A stretch of DNA of 64,000 nt, from assembly GCA_009746045.1 (NCBI GenBank), contig RPFO01000059.1, forward strand, positions 2,179,716-2,243,715, read 5' to 3'. This DNA comes from Mesostigma viride (taxonomy: Eukaryota > Streptophyta > Mesostigmatophyceae > Mesostigmatales > Mesostigmataceae). Under the pieces are notes generated by a model. That model made no database searches. It was not told where the DNA came from and saw nothing but the letters and a program-made list of their open reading frames with translations. This document shows, one piece after another, positions 1-10,219 of the stretch. A program made the translations under genes and the position numbers. Numbering within the stretch: position 1 is the first letter of the stretch; every line of letters begins with the position of its first letter.

Positions 1-169
1 CCAGGGCGCTACAACCGCGCGGGGGCGGCAGACCAGGGTGACACCTGTAAGCTACCCTCACCATTTTTCACAAATGGTTTCCTGTTACCTTCTGTCTGCC
101 AAGTGTTGCCTGAGTGTGATGATGTGGATTGGGAAGTGGCATATGACATGACACTGTCACACATGATGC

Positions 170-1486
170 GTGACCCACCATAGCTCCCTTAGTGCAGCAG
201 CAGAAAAGGTAATCACGTATGGTGCTCTAGCAGAGCAACTGCACAAGGTTATGGGCCATGAGGCTGTGGCTGAAAGGCTAGCCAATAAAATACAAGGCCA
301 TGATCTGGAACAGATGTGCAGGCACGTACGTAAGCACTGTGAGCAATGTCAGCTATATGCTCCTAAGCCCAGAAAATGGCATGTGGCCACACCACCACTG
401 GCTAGAGGCAAACTGGTTGGGGATGTTATACACGTGGTGAAGGACACGGTATACTACCTAGTCATAAAGGATGCCTGGTCAAGGTTTGTGGTAGTGGAGC
501 CCCTGCCTGGGATGGATAAAGAGCAGCTGCACAGAGCTTTACAGATAGCCTTGGCACGTTTTCACCCCATTGAAAAAGTAATGCTGGATCAGCAGTTTCT
601 CTGCATCCAGGACAGGAATGACCTGCCCAAGATAGAAGTGTCTGGGGCTCAAGATCATGAACGTCAGGGGTTGGTAGAACGTACCATGAGAGCCATCAGG
701 GATGTGATAAGAAAAATGCCATCCAGGTTGGCTGACTCTGGTAGCTATGCTGACAGGGCATCTTGGGCAGCAGGGGTGACTACCCAGCTAAACGCCAAAC
801 CAATAATGTCCTCACCTTTTGGGGAAATCACCCCAACTGGCCTTCAGTCAGGCAGCTATGCTTCAGAGGTACACACTCACTACAACACACAAAGGCAGCA
901 CTTAGCCAAGTTGCTGGCAAAGAAAGACAAAAATAATGCCAGGCCTGTGTTTGAAGTGGGGGACCATGTGTTGTTTTTCAGAGAGGGTGACAGAGGAAGA
1001 GCACACTCTGCCAGATGGCACGGTCCAGCTGTAGTCACCAAAATTCATGAAGAAGGGACTGCAGTCACTATACAACATGACAGAGAGCGTGTGGTCAGCA
1101 AGCATAGACTCAAGCTTTATTACCCACCACTGGCAGACGTGTCAGGGGTAGAATTCTTGGACATGGATTCAGAGCAGGAGTCTGGTGGATTGATCTCACC
1201 CAATGAATTGGCTAAGGACGTCATTGATGCAAGCACTAGTACCACAGTAGAAGCTCCTGTGTTCCTCAGTAGTGCAGCCCCACTACAACCCAATAGTCCA
1301 CCTGGGCAGGAGGACGGTGCACAGGGTGAGCAGCAGGTAGCACCTCCCTCACACCTGGAGGAGTCACAAAAAGAGCAGATCCTGTCGTTCCCAGGAAGTC
1401 ATTTGCTGAGATTCTTAAGGCCTTGCACAAGGCACACAACACTAAAGCAGTTGTGGCAACAGGTACAGCACAGGTCAATGCTGTAG
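170..1486 (+). CDS. Copia-like integrase region, copy 1
   Basis: This frame encodes the integrase that inserts retrotransposon cDNA into the genome. An HHCC zinc-binding module (LHKVMGH ... CEQC) lies at about residues 24-64. The catalytic core has D85 (GDVIHV), D140 (LDQQF) and E170 (GLVERT). The second Asp and the Glu are only 29 residues apart, against about 35 in typical DDE integrases. Residues about 262-315 form a GPY/F-like C-terminal module (GDHVLFF ... RWHGPAVVTKI). The annotated Met is simply the first in frame; the real product is probably part of a longer Gag-Pol. The frame ends at 1486 and overlaps the protease/RT frame, which lies in the -1 register. Confidence 0.85.
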   Translation: MTHHSSLSAAAEKVITYGALAEQLHKVMGHEAVAERLANKIQGHDLEQMCRHVRKHCEQCQLYAPKPRKWHVATPPLARGKLVGDVIHVVKDTVYYLVIKDAWSRFVVVEPLPGMDKEQLHRALQIALARFHPIEKVMLDQQFLCIQDRNDLPKIEVSGAQDHERQGLVERTMRAIRDVIRKMPSRLADSGSYADRASWAAGVTTQLNAKPIMSSPFGEITPTGLQSGSYASEVHTHYNTQRQHLAKLLAKKDKNNARPVFEVGDHVLFFREGDRGRAHSARWHGPAVVTKIHEEGTAVTIQHDRERVVSKHRLKLYYPPLADVSGVEFLDMDSEQESGGLISPNELAKDVIDASTSTTVEAPVFLSSAAPLQPNSPPGQEDGAQGEQQVAPPSHLEESQKEQILSFPGSHLLRFLRPCTRHTTLKQLWQQVQHRSML

Positions 1487-3549
1487 GGGATGCAGGTCAA
1501 GATCCTAGTATTTTGGCTGTAGACACCCAAGCACAGGTGAGTATCATCAGTGCAGAAGCTGTATCTGGTCTGAAAATGAAGGCCTCACCATGGGCTAGAG
1601 TGTCAGATTTTTCAGGCAAAACCAAAATGCAGGTCAAAGGTCAGGTGAGCATTCAAATCTTGGGTATGCCCACTCCATTTCAGGTGGTTGAGGGTTACTC
1701 AGGGAATGCCCTGTTAGGGGAACCTTTTGTATCTTACCCTGGTGTTGTCATCTCAGCTGGGAGGTTGAGTGTGGCAGGGGTAGGACAGGTGCCTCTAGAT
1801 CATTTTAAAATCCCTTTGAGCCAGATTAGCACTGGGTTGGATGCTGCCATCAATGCAGTTAAGCCCAAGTACCTCCCAGGTCAGGAACCGTGTGTGGAGG
1901 ACCTCATACACTCTCAAAAGCTACACCCTTCAGCGTTTGGGCTTGGTAGATGGGATGTTGCATCCATGTCTCCCCTGTCCTATGATGATATTGTACGGGA
2001 CTGCCAGACGCAGATTGGGTTTCTTAAGTGGCTTGAGGCTTTTACCAAAGCCAGGGAGGAGTGGGTTGTTCCAGATGCACGTAGTCCCACACACACACCA
2101 CCTGTGACTCCTCTTGATGCTATGCCAGCTGGAGCCAAGAAGCTAAGGTTAAAGTTTGTGTGCAAGCATAAACCTCAGGCTGATGGGGGACCACCCATTT
2201 TCCATGCTAGGCCATGTGTTACTGAGTTCAGGGGCTCTACAGAGCTGACAGAGGCTGAGCTTTATACTCCTGGTATTCAGCAAACGTCTCTCAAGGTGTT
2301 GCTTTCCTTGTTTTTGCATCAGCTTAATACAGGGAAGGATTATGTGTGTAAAGCCACAGATATCAAAAGAGCCTTTCTAAAGGGGGACCCTGCCATAGCA
2401 CAGCAGGTCTGGAGAGGTCAGGTATACGTGGTGAATACTCCTAAGGTGTGGCACAGGGATATTGTTCAACCCTTGTTGAGGCCAAACCTGGGGGTTGAAG
2501 GGTTGCAGTCAGCTCCAAAAATTTTTAGGCTGTCTGCACAGGAGGTATTCATGAAGCTAGGGGCCACCTATGATGACATTGACCCTTGCCTGTTTGTCAT
2601 CCCACACCCTGATGGAATGATGATGTTTGTCTGGCATGGGGATGATCAGTTAATCTCAGGTCCTAGAGCTGCAGTGGATGCTTTCATAGCTCAGGTGTCT
2701 GCCAGTTTTGAGATTGGCAAGCAGCTAGAGCTGGGCAAGGAGCCAGTCAAGTTCTGTGGCATGATGCTTGAGTTGCTGCAGCAGCAGGGCAGCTGGGTTT
2801 GTTCCATGCAGGCCTCTGCTGAATACATTAAGTCTTGTCTGGATGTCCTGCCTGTTCACATCACCCCTGACATGTGCCCTACCATTAGAGGCAAGCTTGG
2901 TTGGCTATGTGCTACATGTGCACCCCACCTGGCTTTTGTGAGCAGGGTAGATGATGAGGTACTACAGGAGGTAGGAGCACGGGCAATCAAGCAGTTGTTG
3001 CATGATGGTCCACCTTTGATGCTTCACTCACTGGACCTGTTTACTCCCATTCACATCACGTGCATGATGGATAGTTCAATGGAGTCCAGGGTAGTTACCA
3101 AGGTTCAAGCCAGAGAGGCTGGATTGTTTTTCCTGCATAACCAAGGTGGGAAGAAGTCACTAGTCTCCTGGTTCAGTAGATTGCACAAGAGGAAAGCTGT
3201 GAGTAGCAATGTAGCTGAATGCAGGGCTGTGGTATCTTCTGTCTTGCATGCAAGGTATCTCAATCACTTGCTGGTCTGGCTTCAACACCAGGCTGGTAGC
3301 TCTGCAGGAGTGAAAGCACATTTGCTGACTGACTCTCAATCTATCATCTCTTTCCTTGCCAATCCTTTGGCTGTACACTCGGACCTGGATTGGATTGTGC
3401 TAAAACAGGAATGCAAGTACCTGGAGTCTAAAGCCCACGTCAGGGACAAAGACAATGCTGCAGATGCACTGACCAAGGTGCCACAAGCAGCAGGACCACA
3501 ATACCAGGTCTTGTATGGGTTGATGAACCCTGGTTACAGTCTGAAGTGA
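1423..3549 (+). CDS. Protease-like / reverse transcriptase / RNase H, copy 1
   Basis: This frame makes element cDNA from RNA. Residues about 30-110 look like a retropepsin (DTQA at 34-37, ALLGEP at 96-101), but the DTG glycine is Gln. Copia-type RT follows: first catalytic Asp at 313 in TDIKRAFLKGD, and an HGDD box with D407-D408 where YVDD is usual. RNase H follows, with TDSQS at about 636 and DALTK at about 681, both typical of copia. The frame is open from 1330, so the Met at 1423 need not be a start. It relates to the integrase frame by -1; an A-run at 1368-1372 lies in the overlap. No internal stop is present, so the copy may be young. The protease-like domain lies after integrase, which is not the usual copia order. 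Confidence 0.88.
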   Translation: MHKAHNTKAVVATGTAQVNAVGDAGQDPSILAVDTQAQVSIISAEAVSGLKMKASPWARVSDFSGKTKMQVKGQVSIQILGMPTPFQVVEGYSGNALLGEPFVSYPGVVISAGRLSVAGVGQVPLDHFKIPLSQISTGLDAAINAVKPKYLPGQEPCVEDLIHSQKLHPSAFGLGRWDVASMSPLSYDDIVRDCQTQIGFLKWLEAFTKAREEWVVPDARSPTHTPPVTPLDAMPAGAKKLRLKFVCKHKPQADGGPPIFHARPCVTEFRGSTELTEAELYTPGIQQTSLKVLLSLFLHQLNTGKDYVCKATDIKRAFLKGDPAIAQQVWRGQVYVVNTPKVWHRDIVQPLLRPNLGVEGLQSAPKIFRLSAQEVFMKLGATYDDIDPCLFVIPHPDGMMMFVWHGDDQLISGPRAAVDAFIAQVSASFEIGKQLELGKEPVKFCGMMLELLQQQGSWVCSMQASAEYIKSCLDVLPVHITPDMCPTIRGKLGWLCATCAPHLAFVSRVDDEVLQEVGARAIKQLLHDGPPLMLHSLDLFTPIHITCMMDSSMESRVVTKVQAREAGLFFLHNQGGKKSLVSWFSRLHKRKAVSSNVAECRAVVSSVLHARYLNHLLVWLQHQAGSSAGVKAHLLTDSQSIISFLANPLAVHSDLDWIVLKQECKYLESKAHVRDKDNAADALTKVPQAAGPQYQVLYGLMNPGYSLK

Positions 3550-4250
3550 CTGGCACATTGTACATGTTAGCCCATGACCCCCTGCCTAATACTGCAGCTG
3601 AAAGGCTGCAGTGGCAGCTGGGTAGTTTTCTGACAGTGAGAAGCACTGGTCTAGAAAGTTGGGACATGATGAATGTGTTATTTATTGAATAAAATTTTGT
3701 GAGACACTTGTTTGGATGACCATGACATGCTGGGGCCTGGAGCACCCATCTCACTCAGTTAAGAAACCATGCTTGAGACATGGGGCCTTTTTAATGCATC
3801 TCTTGTACATGTGTGAGGTGACCTTTGGGTCCTAGTAGGTTATCTGACAGTTTTTAAGGCATTGGGAATGGCTGCGTCCATTTGATGGCTATGTGTGTTT
3901 CTGTTGAAACCCAAAGAAAACTTAAAGTGGGAGTTAGTCTAAGTCTCCCGCCTGTAGCCTAAGTGGACACGTGCCAGCACCGCCGGCGCCCAATTGGGTA
4001 CTGGGACGGTGCTGGACTAGAACAGTCGTGGCATGGACACGTGGCTGTACTCAGTATGTGATGAGCCGGTACCTCAGTACCGGGACTGTAGTTGTCATGT
4101 TAGGACTGACTAGATCAGGTTGTAACTGATAGGTTAGTCCGTCCAGGATCAGTAAGTTAGTTTAACTTACGCAAAGTCTGGCCAGCCATCGTTGACGGCT
4201 GGCCAGCAGTATATGTGCCACATTATCCTAATGCCAAGGTGTCTCGTCGT
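3550..4250 (+). other. 3' non-coding end of copia-like copy 1 (possible LTR)
   Basis: There is no gene here. It holds an AATAAA hexamer at 3688-3693, 139 bp after the pol stop, a TA-rich imperfect palindrome at 4152-4170, and a perfect 10-bp stem with a 9-base loop at 4178-4206. This is the position expected for a 3' LTR, but no second copy is in the window to prove it. Confidence 0.5.
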
Positions 4251-6833
4251 TCACGCACACACACGCCATTTGGCAGTGCCCGAGCATTCCAGCTTTGTGT
4301 TGCATAACTCTGCAGCCTGGGTGATCTTCTCTGGCAAGGCCTTCACAATGGTCTGTTTATAATCTCCTCCAGCCTGAAGCCTGATACTCCACTCCCCGTC
4401 CCTCCTGAACAGGGTAGCCTGCATTCCACAGAACACTACAGGCTTGTTGGGCTCCTGCCACAGCTCCTTGCCCAGTGAAAACTTGCCACTGATGACAGGA
4501 ATAAACTTCTTCAGCCAGGTCGTGGGGGCTAGCAAATGCAGATCATCTCCATGCAAACTAGCATACACTGGCAGACCCTCCCATTGGGCCAGCAGCAAAC
4601 AGGGATCAACTGAAGACACTCTCAAGCCACACTCACTGATCAGAGCTTCCTGCAGCGTGAGTCTCCAGATGATTGGGCTCGACCTGAGTCCTTCCAGGCC
4701 CTTCAGAATAACCAGGAATTGTTGATGCAGCTCCAGCTTCCAGATGGCAGGCACCTCAACACAGTAAGGCTCATCCTGCTTCCACACCCTCCTGGCCACT
4801 TCTGGATCAGATTTTAAAAATGTCCTCTTGAAGTCCAGCAGCACTGATGACATAGCTGCTCCCCTGTTCAGCAACCCCACGTAGAGACATAGCAAAATTC
4901 TCCATGTGTCGTGTAGCATCCCTGGCGTGTATAGCTCCTCTCCTGGCAGACTCCCCGTGCCGTGATACTCATTCAGGACAGGCCTGACATGGGGCACTGA
5001 TACCTCATCCACAACCTTCCTCTTCAGCACAAATCTCAAAGCAAGCTTCCTTGATGCTGGGGGACGTCTGTCTGTTGGTGCAGCACACTCAAACTGCAAC
5101 CACTCTTCCAATGCCTTGGAGAAGGCGAGCTTCCAAGCCTCAAACAAAGTAGGCGAGCTCATCTCTTGGACCAGCTGGTCATATGTCAAAGGAGAGTGTG
5201 CAGCAAGGCTCCTGTGAGTTATGCCAATACTGCTGGGGTGCAACACAGCTGGAATCACCAAACTGGCCGCTGGGGGCACCTCCCCTTCATCCCATTTTAC
5301 ACCCTTGACCGGCTTGGCCCTGCACCTGACTGGAAATGTTGTCCTGAAATTTTCTAGGGGAATCATCCCCCAGCCATCTCTTCTCAGAGCTGTAGCTCTG
5401 ATAGAAATCCCAGGATTGCCCAGAAAATTCTGACCCAAAATCACAGGGCCATCATAGTCCTCTAGGACAAGGAAGGTCACATCCACACCCATGACAGGGG
5501 CAGTAACCTCTCCCAACACCCTTAGATGCGTCCTACCACTGAAATCAGACACCCAGGGGCAACTTGGTTCTCCGACCAGCAGTTCTCCTGTATGCTGAGG
5601 TCCCATGACAGAAACCTGTGCATTGGTATCTATCTCCATGGCAGCTACCTCAGGTTCATCCAACTGGACAAGCTTGGACACCTTAGGCTCCTTCTTGGCT
5701 CTTTGCAAAGCCTGTACAATATCTGATAGACGCACACCCCTAGGCCTGGTGTCGGGCCGTTCCGGAGGTGCAGCCTGTCCGCCTGCTTGCCCAACCACCG
5801 TATGTGAAGGTACCCCAGGGGCCGGGCCAGGGTCACCCTGATGAGGGCTCGATACAGCTGTAGCACCCTGATCAGGAAGCTCCACGTCACCCCCGCCTTG
5901 TACACCAGCGGGCACCTGGAAGAGGCCTCCTTGATTACCTCCCCGGGGACGGATCTTTGACCAGGACAGACGGTGCACTGCTTGGGAGCCATCAATGGCC
6001 ACCCAGCACTTATGGCCAGCGGCTTCTACTCGGGTCACCACCCCATCATGCCAGCTGCCACGTTTCCCTGGAAAGCTTGGTTCCTTCCACACAACAACCT
6101 GTTGTCCAACGTTAGGTTCTAGGACACTCCAGCCCTTGTCTTTCTGCCTCAGCTGGAGGAACTTGGCCTCTAGCTTCTCCTTCCATGCCTGCTCAGCATC
6201 AGCTGGCAGCATCCTGGTATGCAGCATAAGAGGATTGATGGCAATGTCACCAAAGAACATGGGAGTCCTCAGGTTCAGCCTGTCCTCCACAGAACGTAGC
6301 CATGCAGATGTCACAATGGCAGATGACGTCCTTGGAATCCTCTCCACCAGCAGCACAGTCTTGATCTCTTGGATGGCTCTCTCCACCACCCCTTGCTGGC
6401 CGTGGCTCTCCCTGGGTGTAATCAGCAACTCTGGAAACTCTGGCAGGTTCTCACAGCACTCAAACTGAATGTCACACTGCAACAACTCCAACCCAGGGTA
6501 CCTGCTCCTTGTCAACTTCAGAGCAGCAATCAATGTAGGCTTCTCCATGTCAGGCAGGATCTCTAGGGTCTTGTACTTGGTATATCTGTCCACTGCCACC
6601 AGCAGCTTCAAACCCCTGATTCTCTGAATATCTACCTGCACATGGCCTGGCTGCAAAATAGGAGTCCTGGCATGAGACTGCTTGGGCTTTCTAGCAACTA
6701 GCCTGCACTTGCAAGCTTGAGCAACCTGTTGGCAGATGGAGTACAACTCACTTCCTCCCAGCCGTCTAGCAACTTGCAAAGACTGAGCTGCATGGCCAAA
6801 CATGGTATGCAACCTTGAGGCAATGTCATACAA
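4251..6833 (-). CDS. Integrase / protease-like / RT polyprotein, copy 2 (RNase H lost)
   Basis: One open frame of 860 codons carries integrase and RT without the frame break seen in copies 1 and 3. Integrase has a zinc-binding N-terminus (HTMFGH ... CKC) and catalytic D (VQVDIQ), D (QCDIQF) and E (GVVERA), again with only 29 residues between the last two. A GPY/F-like region (VGQQVVVW) follows. The retropepsin-like segment has DTNA at 402-405 and VILGQNFL downstream; Asn replaces the DTG glycine. RT has D667 in LDFKRTFLKSD and an HGDD box with D763-D764. The frame stops just after the RT thumb, so no RNase H is encoded and the copy is probably not autonomous. Confidence 0.85.
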   Translation of the reverse strand: MYDIASRLHTMFGHAAQSLQVARRLGGSELYSICQQVAQACKCRLVARKPKQSHARTPILQPGHVQVDIQRIRGLKLLVAVDRYTKYKTLEILPDMEKPTLIAALKLTRSRYPGLELLQCDIQFECCENLPEFPELLITPRESHGQQGVVERAIQEIKTVLLVERIPRTSSAIVTSAWLRSVEDRLNLRTPMFFGDIAINPLMLHTRMLPADAEQAWKEKLEAKFLQLRQKDKGWSVLEPNVGQQVVVWKEPSFPGKRGSWHDGVVTRVEAAGHKCWVAIDGSQAVHRLSWSKIRPRGGNQGGLFQVPAGVQGGGDVELPDQGATAVSSPHQGDPGPAPGVPSHTVVGQAGGQAAPPERPDTRPRGVRLSDIVQALQRAKKEPKVSKLVQLDEPEVAAMEIDTNAQVSVMGPQHTGELLVGEPSCPWVSDFSGRTHLRVLGEVTAPVMGVDVTFLVLEDYDGPVILGQNFLGNPGISIRATALRRDGWGMIPLENFRTTFPVRCRAKPVKGVKWDEGEVPPAASLVIPAVLHPSSIGITHRSLAAHSPLTYDQLVQEMSSPTLFEAWKLAFSKALEEWLQFECAAPTDRRPPASRKLALRFVLKRKVVDEVSVPHVRPVLNEYHGTGSLPGEELYTPGMLHDTWRILLCLYVGLLNRGAAMSSVLLDFKRTFLKSDPEVARRVWKQDEPYCVEVPAIWKLELHQQFLVILKGLEGLRSSPIIWRLTLQEALISECGLRVSSVDPCLLLAQWEGLPVYASLHGDDLHLLAPTTWLKKFIPVISGKFSLGKELWQEPNKPVVFCGMQATLFRRDGEWSIRLQAGGDYKQTIVKALPEKITQAAELCNTKLECSGTAKWRVCA

Positions 6834-7310
6834 GAGAGAAAACCTTTTATTGTCATTATTATAGCACTCAAGGTATGTACAGATCCCTTATGTACAGGAG
6901 GCACCAGGGTCGTGCCTGTCAGACTGTCTCCAGCCCTATCCTCATCCTGACCATCCTGTGCCAGTCCTGCACGGTCAGAATGCTTCTGAGATCCACCTGG
7001 GTCCACATCACCAGGTCCTACCTCAGGCTCAGCACCGCCATGGCGGGCACGTTGGCGAGTAACCACTGCAGCTACAGCTGGCATACTCTCTGTGGTAACC
7101 AAGCTTGCCCCATCGTGTCCAATAGGCTCTTTCACTAGAGCATGGGGCTGCCCCTCACTGCCGTCACTAGCAGCTATATTACACACCCCTGGGGGCACCC
7201 TCCAGGGTTCAGGGATGTGTGCAGGCTCAAGTCAATGATCAGCAGCCTTGCCCTTGCCCTTATCCTGGGATGGACCAGCCTTGTCCTTGCTGCCACCCTG
7301 AGCTGGCTTG
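6834..7310 (-). other. Gag-pol linker of copy 2
   Basis: On the minus strand this stretch joins gag to integrase. It is open in one frame (7198-6698), rich in Gly, Asp and Ala, and shows no protease DTG motif, so the element has no protease in the usual place between gag and integrase. Confidence 0.5.
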
Positions 7311-7748
7311 CTAGTGACCTTCCTGCCTCAGGTACGAGGGACACTCATTCCTGAAGTGACCCTTCCCCTGGCAGAAATAACATTCCACCTGACTGATGTC
7401 CCGTGAGGTCCCACTGCTGGGCCCAGCCTTGGGAGGACCACCCACCCTCTTGAAGTCAAACTGGGACTGTGGATGTCCCGACTTCGGCGGGGTCCCCCGT
7501 CCAGCCCTTCTGTCACGCCCCCTCCTGGACCTTCCTCGACCCCTTGAAGAGGTCTCAGGCCCTCTCGAGGGCGCTGGGCCCCCGTGGCCCGATCCCCTCA
7601 TGGACTTAACCGTGGGTTCAGTGGCCTCCTCATCACCCTGACGAGGGCGCTTACCACCCACGTACTTGCCGCTGAAACACTCATACAACTGGTCCGTCAT
7701 GGCTGCCCAGCCATGGACCTGTCGCATGTGGATGGTCACATTATCCAT
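7311..7748 (-). CDS. Gag C-terminal part with CCHC zinc knuckle, copy 2
   Basis: Arg/Gly-rich basic stretch (SRGRGRSRRGRDRRAGRG) followed by one retroviral-type zinc knuckle, CYFCQGKGHFRNEC (C-x2-C-x4-H-x4-C), near residue 127. Such knuckles bind the element RNA during particle assembly. The frame overlaps the N-terminal gag frame by 8 nt at 7741-7748, so a frameshift separates the two halves; whether this is decay or programmed cannot be told from one copy. It lies between gag N-terminus and integrase, as expected. Confidence 0.75.
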   Translation of the reverse strand: MDNVTIHMRQVHGWAAMTDQLYECFSGKYVGGKRPRQGDEEATEPTVKSMRGSGHGGPAPSRGPETSSRGRGRSRRGRDRRAGRGTPPKSGHPQSQFDFKRVGGPPKAGPSSGTSRDISQVECYFCQGKGHFRNECPSYLRQEGH

Positions 7749-8460
7749 GCATGGTGACCGGATCCAGCTGCAGCGACTTGAGAAAGTCGCCCATGGCCAT
7801 CCGATCTGCGACGAAGAAGCCCTTGGCCATGGCGTCCTCCCTCAGCTTGACGAAGTCTTCAAAGGCGTGGACCACTAGCTGCCCCTTGATGGGCTTGTAG
7901 TCCAAGTATTCTTGCTTCAGGTGGGACCCATCTATGGTCCTCTTGTCACTCAGGAACGACCTGAGCCGCGTCATAAACGCCGCCCAGGTGTCCCCCGCCG
8001 CGTGTCGCTCCCGAACAAACTTGAACAGCCGCCTCGCCGACTGCCTTATGTAGGCACTAGACGCCAGGATGCGAAGCTTGTCACCGGTGTATATCTCCGT
8101 GTACAAGTTCATGTCCTCTAACATCCTCTCAGCATCCCGGGGCTGCCAATTGTCCTTGATGGACTGAAACTGGCCTAGCACCGCGTACCCCTCAGCCACG
8201 GTCGGTCGCTTAGGCGCCGCTTGATCTGCGGCAGGCGCGTTCTGACCGCCCTGCGATCCTTGGCTCTGATTATCTGGCACCTCAGCCTGGTCTCCCAGCG
8301 CCTGGCCGTCCCCGCGCCCATCGCGTCCATCTCGTCCATCCATCCCAGCGCCGCGCCGCGCAAAGCCCATAAAGCCCGCTTGTTGGTTGATAGCTCCATC
8401 ATCCATGATGGCCTCAGACTGTTCAGATCTGCTACAGCCAGCCAAGTGGCCAAGCAGCAA
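7741..8460 (-). CDS. Gag N-terminal (capsid-like) part, copy 2
   Basis: The frame opens with an Asp/Gly/Arg-rich low-complexity region and continues into a helical domain of about 150 residues (DNWQPRDAERMLEDMNLYTE ... DFLKSLQLDP) that resembles retrotransposon Gag capsid in size, helix-rich composition and position before a zinc knuckle. The Met before DDGAINQQ is a more natural start than the first Met in frame. It is followed at once, in another frame, by the zinc-knuckle half. The capsid call rests on position and composition, not on a strong motif. Confidence 0.65.
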   Translation of the reverse strand: MLLGHLAGCSRSEQSEAIMDDGAINQQAGFMGFARRGAGMDGRDGRDGRGDGQALGDQAEVPDNQSQGSQGGQNAPAADQAAPKRPTVAEGYAVLGQFQSIKDNWQPRDAERMLEDMNLYTEIYTGDKLRILASSAYIRQSARRLFKFVRERHAAGDTWAAFMTRLRSFLSDKRTIDGSHLKQEYLDYKPIKGQLVVHAFEDFVKLREDAMAKGFFVADRMAMGDFLKSLQLDPVTMHG

Positions 8461-8512
8461 TTAAAGCAATATAAGCTACTGAACAAGAAAGGAAAGTGCC
8501 AAGTGTTACCAC

Positions 8513-8948
8513 TCAGGCAAGACCACCACGGCTGGCCCCAGGCGCGTCCTGGTTCTCCTTGTCGCTGTCGTCGTCGCTGTCGCTCACCACAATCAGCTCT
8601 GGCACCCTGCTACCCGCTGCGCCGTCGTCGACCCGCTGTCGGCCCGCCATGACTGAATCGTCACCGTTGGTATAGTAGACAGGTGACAACCCGTCGTTGG
8701 CACCCCGCGGATTGTATCTTGGCACCTCGTGGTCGCCAAGTGCCTCGTCGCCTAGCCCAGCGACGCCCCTTGCTCCCACCTCAAGGTCACTATCGTACCC
8801 AAGAGGTGCAAACTCTTCCCAACGCGTCACACGAACGCGAAGGGGCTGGGGCAGTTCCTGAAAAGGAACTCTTGCTCGCTCCGGAAACCTGCCGACTCTT
8901 GTCGCGCGCTGTCCTCCGGTGATGGCTTCCGCTGTCGCCCCGACCTCT
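8513..8948 (-). pseudogene. Upstream ORF of copy 2, 3' part (split by hAT insertion)
   Basis: The minus-strand frame runs from the hAT target duplication to a stop at 8513, 52 nt before gag. It is in phase with the 10710-11194 frame once the transposon and one 8-bp duplication are removed; together they make 306 codons. Near its end it has a hydrophobic-acidic stretch (LIVVSDSDDDSDKENQ) shaped like a SUMO-interacting motif. No known family was recognised. An extra ORF before gag is absent from copy 3. Confidence 0.6.
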
Positions 8949-8956
8949 GCAAGCCG
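8949..8956 (+). repeat. hAT target-site duplication, left
   Basis: GCAAGCCG, identical to 10710-10717. Confidence 0.85.
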
Positions 8957-9464
8957 CAGAGTGAGATCGTACGTTATACGCGTTATACGGTCACGGTGGA
9001 GTATAATGTATAATACGGTATAATGCGGTATAATACGGTATTATACGTTTTCGTACGGACACACTCAGAATACTCTGATTTTACACATTTTAAGACACCC
9101 ACCATCAATCCACATGTTTTTAACACTGTTTTGGACATAATCCAAGGTTGCCCTACCCTCGGCTATACTCTATACGGTGGATATTGTGGACACGATCGAT
9201 GTATTGCATGTAATACTGAGAATGTAAACGTGCGCATGCATAATTGTGTGTATGTGTATATATGTGGCTTTATATTGGTTATGTTTACTTGGGTGCCTTC
9301 ACTTTGATGCAAGTAATCATATATTTTAATATATATATGTGGCTGTGCATGCACGCAAATACTACAGTAGTATACAATTAATGCATGTAGTATGTTTGCA
9401 TGGTGCGATGCTATGTGAATATACTGAGCTGCATGTGACTACAGGTGTGTGACTCGTGGTGTGC

Positions 9465-9537
9465 ATTAATTAATTAATTAACTGAATTAATTAATTAATA
9501 TTAATTAATCTCGTGTCCCCGTTGGGGAACCACGGAG
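9465..9537 (-). repeat. LINE-type 3' hairpin and TTAA-rich tail inside the hAT
   Basis: TTAA-rich tail at 9465-9509, then an imperfect hairpin at 9510-9537 (CTCGTGTCCCC, GTT, GGGGAACCACGGAG). The same module recurs at 18 kb, 19 kb (twice) and 23 kb. Read on the minus strand it is a retroelement 3' end, so a LINE or SINE fragment has landed inside the transposon. Its 5' boundary is not visible. Confidence 0.65.
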
Positions 9538-9820
9538 GCTAAACAGGTGGGGATGTGATAAGTAACTCACATATTCTCACCTTCCATACAACAACCTTGT
9601 TTTCCAGCAGGCTGAAGAGCATGACAGGCGTCTATGAGCTCGCCAGCTCGATCCTTGCAACGGTGATGCCGCTCCCAGGCAGCTAGGGTCCTTGACTACG
9701 CAATATAGAATGTCTACCGTGTGAAAACCTCCATACAGGAAGCGTAGCAAAGCCAGATAACTGCCCGATCAATTCTGGGTAGCTTTAGGAAGCATGGCAT
9801 ACGCAGCGTAAGGAAAACAA

Positions 9821-10219
9821 TTGAAAGCTGCGGAAAATCTGATAGCACAACTGCAACAAGTGGAGAACAAAATAGCAAGAAAAACCCAGAAACGGCGCAA
9901 AAAGTTTCATGCCAGGTTCATTAAGAGCGCAAACAGACTGGGCGGTGACATGCGGCAAATCAACGTACCACGGCCGGCATTATTTCCTACCCAGGCGCGC
10001 AAGAAAAGCCAGCCAGCCATGGATGGATTAACCGCGGATCGCGCAGGCCTGAACGAAATCATTTTAGAAATGACAGGAAATGGCCGCAGATCGAAGATGC
10101 TTAGGTTATTTTCATGGTGTCCGTTACTAAACGGCTCTTGCTGCATCAAAATAACCCACGAATGTCGAGTTCTACCGTCGCAGGCACACATGCTAGATTA
10201 TTCATCGCGGCCAAATTGA
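9821..10219 (+). CDS. Unrecognised 132-codon ORF inside the hAT element
   Basis: The N-terminus is strongly basic and helical (QQVENKIARKTQKRRKKFH); the rest has no motif I recognise, including none of the hAT dimerisation or catalytic signatures. It lies between the subterminal repeats. It may be a captured fragment or a chance ORF. Confidence 0.25.
   Translation: MKAAENLIAQLQQVENKIARKTQKRRKKFHARFIKSANRLGGDMRQINVPRPALFPTQARKKSQPAMDGLTADRAGLNEIILEMTGNGRRSKMLRLFSWCPLLNGSCCIKITHECRVLPSQAHMLDYSSRPN

Larger units (their letters stand above)
1..4250 (+). mobile_element. Copia-like retrotransposon copy 1 (5' end outside window)
   Basis: Integrase and RT/RNase H reading frames (170-3549) followed by about 700 bp of 3' non-coding sequence. 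The gag region would lie left of the window. RT motifs (TDIKRAFLKGD, HGDD box) and integrase-before-RT order place it with Ty1/copia. Copy 2 converges on it tail to tail, with the junction near 4250. No matching long terminal repeat could be found because the 5' end is missing. The right boundary is approximate. Confidence 0.85.
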
